A stretch of 64,000 nucleotides of DNA from Actinomadura graeca (GCF_019175365.1 NZ_CP059572.1:1612001-1676000), one strand, 5' to 3'; positions 42,658 through 52,581 are shown, counted from the first letter of the stretch. Notes: generated by a model from the letters alone, not told the origin. Numbers and translations are program-made.

Positions 42658-43116
42658 TCAGAGACCGGCGAGCACCTCGCGGTACTCGCCGACGTCGCGT
42701 GCGTCCGGGAGGGCGTTCTCGGCCTTCCAGCGGACGACGCCCTGCGTGTCGATGATGAACGTGCCGCGCGTGGCGAGGCCCCGCCCGTCGTCGAACACGC
42801 CGTAGCGCTGCGCCGTCCCGCCGTGTGGCCAGAAGTCCGACAGCAGCGGGAAATCGTACCTCTCCTGCTCCGCCCAGGCGCGCAGGGCGAACATCGAGTC
42901 GACGGAGACGGCCAGGACCTGGACGTCGCCGTCGTCCGGCATGGGCAGCTCGTCACGGATCTGACGCAACTCGCCCGTGCAGACCCCGCTGAACGCCAGC
43001 GGGTAGAACACGAGGACGACGTTCTTGCCGCCGCGGAAGCCCGACAGCCTCACCGGGGTCCCGTGCTGGTCCTTCAGCTCGAAGTCCGGCGCGGCGTCGC
43101 CCACGTCGACGGCCAA
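42658..43116 (-). CDS. ahpE: Peroxiredoxin, AhpE type
   Basis: 152 aa thiol peroxidase. The peroxidatic Cys is in FYPLAFSGVCTGEL; GDAAPDFELKDQHGTPVRLS and TFIIDTQGVVRWKAE are typical. Length matches mycobacterial AhpE (153 aa), a one-Cys peroxiredoxin that detoxifies peroxides and peroxynitrite. I choose TTG 43116, after GGGAGGGG, because no ATG/GTG gives the expected N-terminus. The order AhpE - DUF3052 - (divergent) AceE is conserved in many actinobacteria, to my recollection. Confidence 0.9.
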   Translation of the reverse strand: MAVDVGDAAPDFELKDQHGTPVRLSGFRGGKNVVLVFYPLAFSGVCTGELRQIRDELPMPDDGDVQVLAVSVDSMFALRAWAEQERYDFPLLSDFWPHGGTAQRYGVFDDGRGLATRGTFIIDTQGVVRWKAENALPDARDVGEYREVLAGL

Positions 43117-43259
43117 TGGCCCCTCCCGCGGTCGTCCCCGCCCGAGGCGGGGAGGTCGGTGGCCCCCACGGGCGTGGGGACGTGGCCCAGTCTGCCATCC
43201 GGACACGCCGCACCGCGGCCGGGCGGGGACGTTCCCGATCGGCCGGAGGAGCCCGCCGG

Positions 43260-43688
43260 CTACTTGCGGACCTTGGGCGCCACGAGGCGCGTGCCCGACC
43301 ACTCCTTGGCCGCGCTGATGCTGCTCGTCTGCGACAGCCCGGCCGTCTGCGCGGCCTCGCCGATCTCGCTCGGCTCCACATGACCGTCCCGGCCCGCCTT
43401 GGGCGTCAGCAACCAGATGTTGCCGCCCGCGGTGAGCGGGAACATGGCGTCGGTCAGGCCCTCGAACAGGTCGCCGTCCTCATCGCGCCACCACAGCAGC
43501 ACGATGTCGACCACGTCCTCGTAGTCCTCGTCGACCAGCTCGCTCCCCGTGACGGCCTCGACGGAGCCGCGGAGCTCCTCGTCGACGTCGTCGTCGTAGC
43601 CGATCTCCTGCACCACCTGGCCGGCCTTGAGGCCGAGCCGTTCGGCCAGGCTGCGCTCAGACTGCGCCTGACCCGCGGTCGCGCTCAC
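43260..43688 (-). CDS. DUF3052-family protein
   Basis: 142 aa from GTG 43688, preceded by GGGAGGA. It reads SLAERLGLKAGQVVQEIGYD, an acidic segment DDDVDEELRGSVEAVTG, DIVLLWWRDEDGDLFEGLTD, IWLLTPKAGRDGHVEP and TAGLSQTSSISAAKEWSGTR. This matches DUF3052, a conserved single-domain protein of unknown function in actinobacteria, here in its usual place near ahpE and aceE. Confidence 0.88.
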   Translation of the reverse strand: MSATAGQAQSERSLAERLGLKAGQVVQEIGYDDDVDEELRGSVEAVTGSELVDEDYEDVVDIVLLWWRDEDGDLFEGLTDAMFPLTAGGNIWLLTPKAGRDGHVEPSEIGEAAQTAGLSQTSSISAAKEWSGTRLVAPKVRK

Positions 43689-43933
43689 GAAAGTCCTCCC
43701 ATGGTCGTCGATCCGCACGGTGCCCGATGCACGGTGCGTTATCCGGTCTCCCCGGGACGGGGTGGCCCGCCCACACCAGTGCGGTGTTTGCGGGACAGTC
43801 CACACAAGTGGGGGCCCCTCGCGCAAGTGTCTTCCCGGCTTTTGGTGGCCTCATTGGCCCGATTACGGATGCCGCCGTCATCGGACGCCCACAGAGGGTG
43901 ACATTCCACGCTCATCCCTTAAACAATCCACGC

Positions 43934-44341
43934 CTATCCCTTAAGCAGCGACAACCTGACCTGCCGGTCGGGATTGTCGATGTTGAGGTCGACCAGCGCC
44001 ACCGACTGCCACGTCCCGAGGGCGAGCCGCCCGTCGAGGACGGGGATGGTGGCGAACGGCGGGACCAGCGCGGGCATGACGTGCGAGCGGCCGTGCCCGC
44101 GGGAGCCGTGGGCATGCCGCCACCGGTCGTCGGCCGGCAGCAGGTCGCCGAGGGCGGCGAGAAGATCGTCGTCGCTGCCGGCCCCCAGCTCGAGGATCGC
44201 CACGCCCGCGGTGGCGTGCGGGACGAACACGTGCAGGAGCCCGTCCCCACCCTGCGACGAGGCGAAACGCTCGCATTCCGCCGTGATGTCGTGCACGACC
44301 TCCCGCGAACCGGTGGTCACCCGGACCACGGAACTCTCCAT
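43934..44341 (-). CDS. YjbQ/UPF0047-family protein
   Basis: 135 aa from ATG 44341 (MESSVVRVTTGSREVVHDIT). LLHVFVPHATAGVAILELG, HAHGSRGHGRSHVMPALVPP and LALGTWQSVALVDLNIDNP carry the conserved His-rich pocket of YjbQ proteins. Some members show weak thiamin-phosphate-synthase activity; the physiological role is not settled. Upstream in-frame codons would add 16 residues, but the MESS start matches the family. Confidence 0.9.
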   Translation of the reverse strand: MESSVVRVTTGSREVVHDITAECERFASSQGGDGLLHVFVPHATAGVAILELGAGSDDDLLAALGDLLPADDRWRHAHGSRGHGRSHVMPALVPPFATIPVLDGRLALGTWQSVALVDLNIDNPDRQVRLSLLKG

Positions 44342-44426
44342 GATCACTGGTGTACCCAGATCCGCGGCCGCGGACGCCTTCGTTCTCACGCCCGCGTGAC
44401 CGCCGGGGCCGTTGTGGCGCCGGGTC

Positions 44427-44624
44427 CTAGCCCGCGACTTCCTCGCTGCTCTCGATCACCGCGTCCGGGCCCGGGTACACGAGGGTCTCGTGCCCGTCGT
44501 CGAAGCGGACGAGGTACGGCGGTCCCCCTTCCGGGCCGCGCACCTCGATGATCTCGCCCTGCCGGTCGGCCTGCCCCACCACGTTGCCGTGGACGTGCAG
44601 CCGGTCTCCGATGTTCGCGTTCAT
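44427..44624 (-). CDS. DUF1918-family small protein
   Basis: 65 aa. MNANIGDRLHVHGNVVGQAD, RQGEIIEVRGPEGGPPYLVR and FDDGHETLVYPGPDAV form the small SH3-like beta barrel of DUF1918. GGGGGAG precedes ATG 44624. Function unknown; common in actinobacteria. Confidence 0.88.
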   Translation of the reverse strand: MNANIGDRLHVHGNVVGQADRQGEIIEVRGPEGGPPYLVRFDDGHETLVYPGPDAVIESSEEVAG

Positions 44625-44938
44625 GACTCCCCCAAGCTCGCTTCGGCCCGCCATAGGACGGGACGTATCGGGCATGGTGCTGTTGTTCCCACCTTCATAC
44701 GTCCGGGCGGCGCCGTCGAGAGGAATCCCGTCCGCGGCCCGGAAAATCCGTCCTCGGGGGTCCGGTACCCCGGCTGACCGGGGACAATGGTTACCGGTTG
44801 GTAGAGATGCGTTAGCCGTCATAAACGGCGACGATGGATCACGAATGAGGCGACGAACAGTCATGCCGGAGACCGGCGGTGCCCCACCGGGGGGCCTAGG
44901 GTCTCACCAGCAAAGACGGCAAGCACAGAGGGGAACCC
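44625..44938. other. Divergent control region DUF1918 / aceE
   Basis: 314 bases with no gene. It holds the promoters of both neighbours. I see no strong inverted repeat. A GAGGGG Shine-Dalgarno marks its right end. Confidence 0.5.
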
Positions 44939-47728
44939 GTGGCTTCCGGACGTCAACGCTTTTCGATCATCAGCGACGGCCTTCCGAGCCAGCTGCCCGA
45001 CATCAACCCGGACGAGACCCGGGAGTGGCTGGAATCGCTGGACACGGTCATCAAGACCGAGGGACGCGGAAGGGCGCGGTACGTGATGCTCCGCCTCCTG
45101 GAGCGCGCCCGCGAGCAGCAGGTCGGCGTGCCCGGCCTGCGCAGCACCGACTTCATCAACACGATCCCGCCGGAGTCCGAGCCCTGGTTCCCCGGTGACG
45201 AGCACGTCGAACGGCGCATCCGCGCCTACATCCGGTGGAACGCCGCGATCATGGTGTCGCGGGCGAACCGCCCGGAGCTGGGCGTCGGCGGGCACATCGC
45301 GACCTACGCGTCCGCCGCGTCCCTGTACGAGGTCGGCTTCAACCACTTCTTCCGCGGCAAGGACCACGGCGAGTCGGGCGACCAGGTCTTCCTCCAGGGC
45401 CACGCCGCCCCCGGCATCTACGCGCGCGCCTACCTTGAGGGGCGCCTCCCGGGTGACAAGCTCGACGGGTTCCGGCAGGAGCACTCGCACCCCGGCGGCG
45501 GCCTGTCGTCCTACCCGCACCCGCGGCTGATGCCGGACTTCTGGGAGTTCCCCACGGTGTCCATGGGCCTCACCGCGATCGACTCGGTGTACCAGGCCCG
45601 GTTCAACCGCTACCTCTACAACCGCAAGATCAAGGACACGTCCCGCTCGCACGTGTGGGCGTTCCTCGGCGACGGCGAGATGGGCGAGCCGGAGTCGCTC
45701 GGCGCGATCGGCCTGGCCGCCCGCGAGGAGCTCGACAACCTCACCTTCGTCGTCAACTGCAACCTCCAGCAGCTCGACGGCCCCGTCCGCGGTAACGGCA
45801 AGATCATCCAGGAGCTGGAGTCGTTCTTCCGCGGCGCCGGCTGGAACGTCATCAAGGTCATCTGGGGCCGCGACTGGGACCCGCTGCTCGCCCAGGACGT
45901 CGACGGGGTGCTGGTCAACCAGATGAACACCACGCCCGACGGCCAGTTCCAGACCTTCACCGTCGAGTCCGGCGAGTACATCCGGGAGAAGTTCTTCGGC
46001 GCCGACCCGCGGCTCCGCAAGATCGTCCAGCATCTGGACGACGACGACCTGCGCAAGCTGTCGCGCGGCGGGCACGACTACCGCAAGGTGTACGCGGCGT
46101 TCAAGGCCGCCCGCGAGCACGTCGGGCAGCCGACCGTGATCCTCGCGCACACCATCAAGGGCTGGACGCTCGGCTCCGACTTCGAGGCCCGCAACGCCAC
46201 CCACCAGATGAAGAAGCTGACCAAGGCCGAGCTGAAGGAGTTCCGGGACCGGCTCTACCTGGACATCCCCGACTCGGCGCTGGAGGCGCCCCTCCCGCCC
46301 TACTACCACCCGGGCGAGGACTCCGACGAGATCCAGTACATGCGCGAGCGCCGCGCGGCCCTCGGCGGCTTCCTGCCGAAGCGCGTCGTCCGCGCCAAGC
46401 CGCTCAAGCTCCCCGGCGACCCGGTCTACGCGGAGCTGAAGAAGGGGTCGGGCAAGCAGAACATCGCCACCACCATGGCGTTCGTCCGGCTGCTCAAGGA
46501 CCTGATCAAGGACGGGAACCTCGGCGCCCGCTTCGTCCCGATCGCCCCGGACGAGTACCGGACGTTCGGCATGGACTCGCTGTTCCCCACGTCCAAGATC
46601 TACTCGCCGCACGGGCAGACCTACGACGCGGTCGACCGCAAGCTCCTACTCTCCTACAAGGAGTCCGAGCAGGGCCAGATGCTGCACGAGGGCATCAGCG
46701 AGGCCGGCTCGATGGCCTCGACGATCGCGGCGGGCACGTCCTACGCCACGCACGGCGAGCACATGATCCCCGTCTACATCTTCTACTCGATGTTCGGGTT
46801 CCAGCGGACCGGCGACCAGATGTGGGCCCTCGGCGACCAGATGGGCCGCGGTTTCCTCCTCGGCGCCACCGCCGGCCGCACCACCCTCACCGGCGAGGGC
46901 CTCCAGCACGCCGACGGTCACTCCCCGCTCCTCGCGGCGGCCAACCCGGCCTGCGTCCACTACGACCCGACCTGGGCGTTCGAACTGGCCCACATCGTCC
47001 AGGACGCCCTGCGCCGCATGTACGGCTCGTCCGAGGAACACCCCAACGGCGAAGACGTCTTCTACTACCTCACCGTCTACAACGAGCCCTACCAGCAGCC
47101 CGCCGAACCCGAGAATCTCGACGTCGACGGCCTCCTCAAGGGCCTCTACCGCCACAGGAACGCCCCCGAGACCGTCTCCGGCAACGGGCAGGCGCCCCGC
47201 GCGCAGATCCTCGCCTCCGGCGTCGGCGGCCGCTGGGCCCTCGAAGCCCAGCGCCTCCTCGCCGAGGACTGGGGCGTCGCCGCCGACGTGTGGTCGGCGA
47301 CCTCCTGGAACGAACTGGCCCGCGAGGCCCGCGACTGCGACGAGTGGAACCTGCTGAACCCCGACTCCGAGCAGCGCGTCCCCTACGTCACCCGGACGCT
47401 GGACACCGTCCCCGGCCCGATCGTCGCGGTATCGGACTACATGCGGGCGGTACCCGACCAGATCGCCCCGTGGGTCCACGGGGACTTCTCCTCACTCGGC
47501 ACCGACGGCTTCGGCTTCTCCGACACCCGCGCCGCGGCCCGCCGCTTCTTCCACGTCGACGCGGCGTCTATCGTCCTCGCCGTCCTCACCCGCCTCGCCC
47601 GCAACGGCGAGATCAAACCGGAGACACTCCAGCAGGCGATCGAGCGCTACCGCCTCGACGCCCCCGTCAGCGACGTCTTCGCCGGAGGCGTCGGCAGCGC
47701 CGAAAGCAACACCGGCGGCGACGCGTGA
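44939..47728 (+). CDS. aceE: Pyruvate dehydrogenase E1 component, homodimeric
   Basis: 929 aa, full length for single-chain AceE. The thiamin-diphosphate motif begins [13 protein letters not shown] and ends NCN (residues ~240-278). Other family blocks: [90 protein letters not shown] and [13 protein letters not shown]. It decarboxylates pyruvate and passes the acetyl group to the E2 lipoyl domain in the cytoplasm. GTG 44939 has AGAGGGG upstream. Monocistronic, closed by a perfect hairpin shared with the VOC gene. Confidence 0.98.
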   Translation: MASGRQRFSIISDGLPSQLPDINPDETREWLESLDTVIKTEGRGRARYVMLRLLERAREQQVGVPGLRSTDFINTIPPESEPWFPGDEHVERRIRAYIRWNAAIMVSRANRPELGVGGHIATYASAASLYEVGFNHFFRGKDHGESGDQVFLQGHAAPGIYARAYLEGRLPGDKLDGFRQEHSHPGGGLSSYPHPRLMPDFWEFPTVSMGLTAIDSVYQARFNRYLYNRKIKDTSRSHVWAFLGDGEMGEPESLGAIGLAAREELDNLTFVVNCNLQQLDGPVRGNGKIIQELESFFRGAGWNVIKVIWGRDWDPLLAQDVDGVLVNQMNTTPDGQFQTFTVESGEYIREKFFGADPRLRKIVQHLDDDDLRKLSRGGHDYRKVYAAFKAAREHVGQPTVILAHTIKGWTLGSDFEARNATHQMKKLTKAELKEFRDRLYLDIPDSALEAPLPPYYHPGEDSDEIQYMRERRAALGGFLPKRVVRAKPLKLPGDPVYAELKKGSGKQNIATTMAFVRLLKDLIKDGNLGARFVPIAPDEYRTFGMDSLFPTSKIYSPHGQTYDAVDRKLLLSYKESEQGQMLHEGISEAGSMASTIAAGTSYATHGEHMIPVYIFYSMFGFQRTGDQMWALGDQMGRGFLLGATAGRTTLTGEGLQHADGHSPLLAAANPACVHYDPTWAFELAHIVQDALRRMYGSSEEHPNGEDVFYYLTVYNEPYQQPAEPENLDVDGLLKGLYRHRNAPETVSGNGQAPRAQILASGVGGRWALEAQRLLAEDWGVAADVWSATSWNELAREARDCDEWNLLNPDSEQRVPYVTRTLDTVPGPIVAVSDYMRAVPDQIAPWVHGDFSSLGTDGFGFSDTRAAARRFFHVDAASIVLAVLTRLARNGEIKPETLQQAIERYRLDAPVSDVFAGGVGSAESNTGGDA

Positions 47729-47976
47729 TTTATTGCATTGCCCTTGGCGTTCGGGCCTTGACGGCCCTCTCTTCGGCGGGCAATGCGGCGATCGCTGCAT
47801 CGCTCCGAACTCGCCTTGGCGGCTCGCTCCGCGATCAGGTTCTCGCTCCGCTCGAACCTGCCTTCGGACGCGATCGCAACGTCCCGGTCGCCGATGGCTG
47901 AGGTAAGAACCGCTGGGTGAACCCGGATGTGATCGCGGAGGTGTAGGCCGCGATCCCGCCGGACGCCGAGCAGGGC

Positions 47977-48005
47977 GAAGGGCCCCGAGATCCTCGGGGC
48001 CCTTC
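47977..48005. terminator. Bidirectional terminator between aceE and VOC gene
   Basis: A perfect inverted repeat with 13-bp arms (GAAGGGCCCCGAG / complement) around a 3-nt loop. It lies between two convergent genes, 12 bases from the VOC stop. The 250 bases between it and aceE hold only GC-rich CGCTCGC-type sequence. Confidence 0.8.
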
Positions 48006-48017
48006 GTCATGCGCGGG

Positions 48018-48389
48018 TCAGGACCCGGGCTTGAAAATGCCGAACCGGTTGCCGGACGGGTCCTCCAAGTAGGCGAACCGCAGGCCGTTCGCCGCGTCCA
48101 CGGGAGGAAGGGCGATCTTTCCGCCCGCCTTCTCGGTCTGGGCGCAGGTGGCGTCCACGTCCTCGACGAGCACGAAGAACATGGCACGGTTCTCGGACGC
48201 GTCGGACTGGTGGAAGATCCCGCCCTTGGGAACGTCGTCGCCCGGGTAGCCGATCAGGTCGTAACCGTCCTCGTCGGGGTCGATCGTGAACTGCCAGCCG
48301 AACACATCGCCGTAGAAACGCCGGGCCTCCGCCGGGGCATCGGTGTCGACCTGGAACCACGTCACGGTATTGAAAGCGGGAACGGTCAT
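48018..48389 (-). CDS. VOC (glyoxalase/bleomycin-resistance) family protein
   Basis: 123 aa with two beta-alpha-beta3 halves: VTWFQVDTDAPAEARRFYGD and VFGWQFTIDPDEDGYDLIGY in the first, AMFFVLVEDVDATCAQTEKA and LRFAYLEDPSGNRFGIFKPG in the second. This is the 27-kDa-antigen-like subtype seen in actinobacteria. Substrate unknown. GGAGGAG is a strong ribosome-binding site upstream of ATG 48389. Confidence 0.9.
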   Translation of the reverse strand: MTVPAFNTVTWFQVDTDAPAEARRFYGDVFGWQFTIDPDEDGYDLIGYPGDDVPKGGIFHQSDASENRAMFFVLVEDVDATCAQTEKAGGKIALPPVDAANGLRFAYLEDPSGNRFGIFKPGS

Positions 48390-48424
48390 CGGTTCTCCTC
48401 CTTGCAGGCTGTCGGCACCAGCTT

Positions 48425-48880
48425 TCAACGCCCCGGCGACAACCCTGTGTCGGAGTTTCCCGGCGGATTCCCGAATCGGAACTCGGCCCAGACGACGGTC
48501 CGGTGCCCGTCCGCCCAGAACCCCCACCGGCTCGACAGCGCCTCGACGATCCGCAGCCCGCGCCCACCCTCGGCGCCGTCCGCGACCCTGACACGCGGAC
48601 GCCTGCCGTCCGCCCCGTCGTCGGCGACCTCAAGCCGGTAGAGATCCCCGCCGGCCAGCAGGCTGATCGTCACCCGTCCGCCCTTGCCCGACGCGGTGTG
48701 CGCGATGGCGTTGCAGACCGTCTCGCTGCCGACCGTCACCAGGTCGTCCAGCACGGGATGGCCGGTGGGCAGCATGTCCCGCAGAAACCACCGCGCATAC
48801 CCGACGGACCGCGTGACGCCGGGCAACGTGACCGCACCGATCACGACCAGCCCGCCGGAGTCGATCACGAGTTCACCCAC
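48425..48880 (-). CDS. HATPase_c-type regulatory ATP-binding protein (anti-sigma/AbaA-cluster type)
   Basis: 151 aa from GTG 48880. GVTRSVGYARWFLRDMLP at the N-terminus, N-box VGSETVCNAIAHTASGKGG, YRLEVADDGADGRRPRVRV and G-box GGRGLRIVEALSSRWGFW are those of short histidine-kinase-like ATPases (RsbW-like). In actinomycetes such genes pair with XRE-DUF5753 and DUF397 genes, as here across a divergent promoter. The ligand or partner is not known. A longer form starting near 49018 is possible. Confidence 0.8.
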   Translation of the reverse strand: MGELVIDSGGLVVIGAVTLPGVTRSVGYARWFLRDMLPTGHPVLDDLVTVGSETVCNAIAHTASGKGGRVTISLLAGGDLYRLEVADDGADGRRPRVRVADGAEGGRGLRIVEALSSRWGFWADGHRTVVWAEFRFGNPPGNSDTGLSPGR

Positions 48881-49115
48881 GACACACCCCGCCGCCCCCC
48901 GAACCGGGCCACCCTCCGGCTCCGACCGTGCCCCTGAATCCTTCCGGCTCGCCGTGATTTGCTCATCTCGGGCGCCTCCATGGTGCGCCTCCTTCCTGTT
49001 CGGAGTCGCCCGCCACATTCGCCGCCCGTCGTCTTCGCGTCCTCCCCTCTGAACGTTTTCCGACTGAACGTTCAACGCGTGCACGATCGAGCACGGTGAG
49101 TGACATTCTCGAAAG

Positions 49116-49970
49116 ATGCCTGCCGACAACGCTCCAACCGTCCGCCAGCGCCGGATCGGCTCCGCGCTCCGCAAGGCCCGCGAGCACCACAAGATGACCG
49201 TGGCCGCCGTCGGCGGCAGCTTCGGCCGCTCCCAGGGCTGGATGAGCATGGTCGAGAACGGCCTGCACCCCATCGCCCCAGGCGAACTCGCCCGCTTCCT
49301 GGACTTCTACGCGATACCGGAAGGCCCGCTCCGGGCGTCCCTCCTCCACCTGGCCACCCACGTCCCCGGCAAGTGGGTCCGAGAACGGGTAGGCCGGATC
49401 TCCGCCGCTGCGCTCGATCTGGCAAGTCTGGAGGAGGACGCCGCCGAGATCCGCACCTTGCAGACCAACATCATCCCGGGGCTTCTCCAGATCCCGGACT
49501 ACACCCGAAAGCTCATGGCCGTTGGCCTCGCCAAGAACTCGCGCAACGTCGAAGCGCTGGTCGAGTTCCGGATGTCCCGCCAGCGAGTGCTGGGCCGTCC
49601 CGAGCCACCTCACTACGTTCCGATCATCGCAGAGGCGGTCCTTCACAATCGGGTCGGCGGCGATCCCGCGATCCTGCGCGCGCAGATCCGAAGACTGGCC
49701 GATGTCGCCCGGCTCGATCACGTCGATCTTCGTGTCCTCCCCAGAGCGGCCAGCGCATACCTCTCGCTCATCACTCCGTGTGTTCTCATCTCCTTGCGCC
49801 CGCCCGGAGAGCTCACTGTGTCCGTGGGCGATCAGTTCACCCGAACTGTCTTTGTGGAGGACGAGGAAGAGGTGGCGTCCCATCAAAAGATCTTCGAGGT
49901 GCTGCTGTCAGCAACTCTCAGCAGAACCGCTTCATTGGAACTCATCGACGAGGTAGCGTCAGAATCATGA
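49116..49970 (+). CDS. XRE-family regulator with DUF5753 domain
   Basis: 284 aa. N-terminal HTH (GSALRKAREHHKMTVAAVGG, FGRSQGWMSMVENGLHPI) and a C-terminal DUF5753 domain (IRTLQTNIIPGLLQIPDYTR, MSRQRVLGRPEPPHYVPIIA, DLRVLPRAASAYLS, VFVEDEEEVASHQKIF). This is the WhiJ-like architecture of actinomycetes. The stop overlaps the first DUF397 gene (ATGA). Pairs of DUF5753 regulators and DUF397 proteins influence development and antibiotic production in Streptomyces; here the target is unknown. Confidence 0.93.
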   Translation: MPADNAPTVRQRRIGSALRKAREHHKMTVAAVGGSFGRSQGWMSMVENGLHPIAPGELARFLDFYAIPEGPLRASLLHLATHVPGKWVRERVGRISAAALDLASLEEDAAEIRTLQTNIIPGLLQIPDYTRKLMAVGLAKNSRNVEALVEFRMSRQRVLGRPEPPHYVPIIAEAVLHNRVGGDPAILRAQIRRLADVARLDHVDLRVLPRAASAYLSLITPCVLISLRPPGELTVSVGDQFTRTVFVEDEEEVASHQKIFEVLLSATLSRTASLELIDEVASES

Positions 49971-50164
49971 AGCTTCTCAACCTCCCCCACGGATCTTGGC
50001 GCAAGAGCACTCACAGCGGTGGTGACGAAGGTGATTGTGTCGAGGTCGCCGATCTAGGTAAGCACGTCGCCGTCCGCGACAGCAAAGCCCCCGGCACCGG
50101 TCACCTCACCTTGACCCGCCAAGACTTCGCCATCCTCCTCACACAGCTCGCATCACAACCATGA
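49967..50164 (+). CDS. DUF397 protein, copy 1
   Basis: 65 aa. WRKSTHSGGDEGDCVEVADL, then VAVRDSKAPGTGHLTLTRQD and F: the whole DUF397 domain. It overlaps the upstream regulator by ATGA and the next copy by ATGA. It is the most divergent of the three copies (GDEGDCVEVADLGKH instead of xVENDCVEIxSMDDH), so it is probably the ancestral partner. Confidence 0.92.
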   Translation: MKLLNLPHGSWRKSTHSGGDEGDCVEVADLGKHVAVRDSKAPGTGHLTLTRQDFAILLTQLASQP

Positions 50165-50358
50165 ACACACCCGAAGCGTCCCCGCACCACTGGCGCAAGA
50201 GCACCCACAGCGGCGGTGTCGAAAACGATTGCGTCGAAATCACCAGCATGGACGACCACATCGCGATCCGCGACAGCAAAACCGCCACCGCCGGGCACCT
50301 CACCCTCACACGCCGGGACTTCGCTACCCTCCTCGCCCACCTCGAATCAAAGCCATGA
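50161..50358 (+). CDS. DUF397 protein, copy 2
   Basis: 65 aa. WRKSTHSGGVENDCVEITSM, then DDHIAIRDSKTATAGHLTLT. Nearly identical to copy 3 and clearly a recent duplicate. Coupled on both sides by ATGA overlaps. Confidence 0.92.
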   Translation: MNTPEASPHHWRKSTHSGGVENDCVEITSMDDHIAIRDSKTATAGHLTLTRRDFATLLAHLESKP

Positions 50359-50546
50359 AAACTCCCAAGTCATCCCCGTCCAACTGGCGCAAGAGCACCC
50401 ACAGCGGCGCGGTCGAGAACGATTGCGTCGAAATCGCCAGCATGGACGATCACATTGTCATCCGCGACAGCAAAGCCGCCACAGCCGGGCACCTCACCCT
50501 CACACGCCAGGACTTCACTACCCTCCTCGCCCACCTCACGCCTTAG
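50355..50546 (+). CDS. DUF397 protein, copy 3
   Basis: 63 aa. WRKSTHSGAVENDCVEIASM, then DDHIVIRDSKAATAGHLTLT, ending AHLTP, two residues shorter than the others. Last gene of the coupled four-gene unit. Confidence 0.92.
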   Translation: MKTPKSSPSNWRKSTHSGAVENDCVEIASMDDHIVIRDSKAATAGHLTLTRQDFTTLLAHLTP

Positions 50547-50612
50547 AAGAGGTTCATTAACGCGTGATCGCTCAAGCGATTTCGTGTAGGCCAGAACCGG
50601 GTTTCAGTGACG

Positions 50613-51644
50613 CTATCCGCGCACCCCCAAGCGGGGGGATTTCTGCTCCGGTGCAGGTCGTTTGGCCAGGGGCGGTTCCCAAGTGGGAGGGAGGCCGAAT
50701 CTGGCGAGCAGCTCCGGTCCGCCGGAGAAGACGGTGACGCGGGCGATGCCTTTGCGGGTTGTGGTGAGGACGCCGAGGCCGAACGCGTGGTGGATTCCGT
50801 CGACGCCGCGGAGGTAGGCGGCGGCAGCAGGGTGGCCGTTGGCGAGGGTGGGGGCCATCCGCCAGTCGCCGGACGATCCGACCACCTGCGTGAGGTAGCG
50901 CAGGCAGGTCGCGATGCCCGAGAACCAGGTGCGGGTGCCGACCATCTCGATCGAGGCGTCGGTTCGCAGGGCCCGTTCCAACGCCTGGACGTCGGCGTTC
51001 TGGAAACCGGCGATGTACTGCTCCAGTAGGGCGCGGGCATGTGGGGCGGTGGGCTCGGTGAGCCGCTCGCCTCCGACGGCGGCCTCGTCGAGACGGGCGC
51101 GGGCTCGTTGCAACGCGCTCTTGACCGCTGCGACCGAGGTGTCGAGCATGGCCGCGACCTCACTGGCGGGAAAGCCCAGCACCTCACGCAGGAGCAACAC
51201 CGCGCGTTGCCTGGGCGGCAGGTACTGGAGCCCGGCGATGAGCGCGAGCCGCACACTCTCGCGCGTGGCGACCACCGTGGCGGGATCGTCCTGCTGCGTG
51301 GCGACCAATGCGTCCGGGATCGGCTGCACCCACGCCACGCCCAGGCTTGTCCCATAGTCGGGTGAGATGTCCGGGTCGTCGGCTGGCGGCCCCAGGCCGG
51401 ACGGCAACGCCCGCCTGCTGCGGTTGCGCAGCGCGGTCAGGCAGGCGTTGGTGGCGATGCGGTACAGCCAGACCCGCAGCGATGACCGTCCCTCGAAGGT
51501 GCCGTAGGAGCGCCAAGCCCGCAGGTAGGTCTCCTGGACGAGGTCTTCGGCCTCGTCCAGCGATCCGAGCATCCGATAGCAGTGCGCCAGCAGCTCGCGC
51601 CGGAACGGCTCAGTGCTGCGGGCGAACTCGTGCTCGTCGGGCAC
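50613..51644 (-). CDS. ECF RNA polymerase sigma factor with SnoaL-like C-terminal domain
   Basis: 343 aa. Region 2 (RELLAHCYRMLGSLDEAEDL, VQETYLRAWR) and region 4 (GLQYLPPRQRAVLLLREVLG, FPASEVAAMLDTSVAAVKSA) are clear. Residues ~210-335 form an NTF2/SnoaL-like domain (ARALLEQYIAGFQNADVQAL, IEMVGTRTWFSGIATCLRYL). ECF groups with such tails (SigG/SigJ-like) usually lack an anti-sigma factor and are controlled by the tail. The downstream-oriented esterase and SnoaL-like genes lie just upstream on the same strand. Confidence 0.92.
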   Translation of the reverse strand: MPDEHEFARSTEPFRRELLAHCYRMLGSLDEAEDLVQETYLRAWRSYGTFEGRSSLRVWLYRIATNACLTALRNRSRRALPSGLGPPADDPDISPDYGTSLGVAWVQPIPDALVATQQDDPATVVATRESVRLALIAGLQYLPPRQRAVLLLREVLGFPASEVAAMLDTSVAAVKSALQRARARLDEAAVGGERLTEPTAPHARALLEQYIAGFQNADVQALERALRTDASIEMVGTRTWFSGIATCLRYLTQVVGSSGDWRMAPTLANGHPAAAAYLRGVDGIHHAFGLGVLTTTRKGIARVTVFSGGPELLARFGLPPTWEPPLAKRPAPEQKSPRLGVRG

Positions 51645-51674
51645 CTGGTTCTTCCCTTCTGGCCATGGGTTCGG

Positions 51675-52568
51675 TCACAGCCCGAGCCTGGGATCTATCC
51701 ATCCGGCCATCCTGCGAATCGCGTCGTCGGCCTCCGGCGCCCTGCCCGCGGCCATCTGGAAGGTGTGCTGCATACCGGGAAAGACGTCCAGCACGACAAC
51801 GACTCCGACCTTCTCGGCGTGCTCAGCGAGCATGCGGGCGTCGTCCAGGAGCGTCTCATCCCCTCCCACCTGGATATAGATCGGTCCGAGCCCGGACAGA
51901 TCGGCGTACAGCGGGCTCGCCAACGGATCACGGGGATCACCGTCCTCGCCCAAGAATGTGGCCGCGAGCATCCGCACGGTCTCCGCGTAGAAGAAGGGAT
52001 CTCTTTCCTCATTGCTTTCGTAGGACTCTCCGGTGGCCTCCATATCCGTCCAAGGTGAGAACGGCATCGCCGCAGCGGGCAATGGCAAACCCCGCTCACG
52101 CGCCCTGAGCTGGGCGGTGATCGCCAGCCCACCGCCGGAGGAATCGCCGGTGAAAGCGATGTGGGCGGATTCGATCCCCTGGTCCAGCAGCCACTGGTAG
52201 GCGTCGGCCACGTCGTCCACTTGCGCCGGATGCGTGTGCGAAGGGGCAAGGCGGTAGTCGAGGATTAGCGCACGCACCCCGGTCGCCTTGGCCAGGTGAC
52301 CGAACATCTTGCGGTGCGTGTAGATGGACCCACCGCCGAACCCGCCGCCGTGCAGGCACAGCAGCACCCGATCCTGGACGCAGCGCTTCGGCACCAGCCA
52401 CATCGCCGGCAGGCCGCTCGCCTCCGCCTCGATGTAGTCCACTCCACGGGGTTCGGCGGTGAGATCGCCCCAGGACTCGTCGTCCGGGTGCTCGGCGTCC
52501 GGCCTGGTCATCGCCAGCCGTGCCGCCACCCAGTGCCGCTTGACCGCTTCGGCCTGCTTGCTCGTCAT
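51675..52568 (-). CDS. Alpha/beta hydrolase, hormone-sensitive-lipase-like esterase
   Basis: 297 aa. Oxyanion motif LCLHGGGFGGGSIYTHRK, nucleophile in IAFTGDSSGGGLAITAQLRA, acid Asp in IYIQVGGDETLLDDARML, His in FPGMQHTFQMAAG. This is the HSL (family IV) carboxylesterase pattern. GGAGGAGGG precedes ATG 52568. It sits between the SnoaL-like gene (13 bases) and the sigma factor (30 bases), so the three form one operon. Confidence 0.93.
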   Translation of the reverse strand: MTSKQAEAVKRHWVAARLAMTRPDAEHPDDESWGDLTAEPRGVDYIEAEASGLPAMWLVPKRCVQDRVLLCLHGGGFGGGSIYTHRKMFGHLAKATGVRALILDYRLAPSHTHPAQVDDVADAYQWLLDQGIESAHIAFTGDSSGGGLAITAQLRARERGLPLPAAAMPFSPWTDMEATGESYESNEERDPFFYAETVRMLAATFLGEDGDPRDPLASPLYADLSGLGPIYIQVGGDETLLDDARMLAEHAEKVGVVVVLDVFPGMQHTFQMAAGRAPEADDAIRRMAGWIDPRLGL

Positions 52569-52581
52569 CGCCCTCCTCCGT

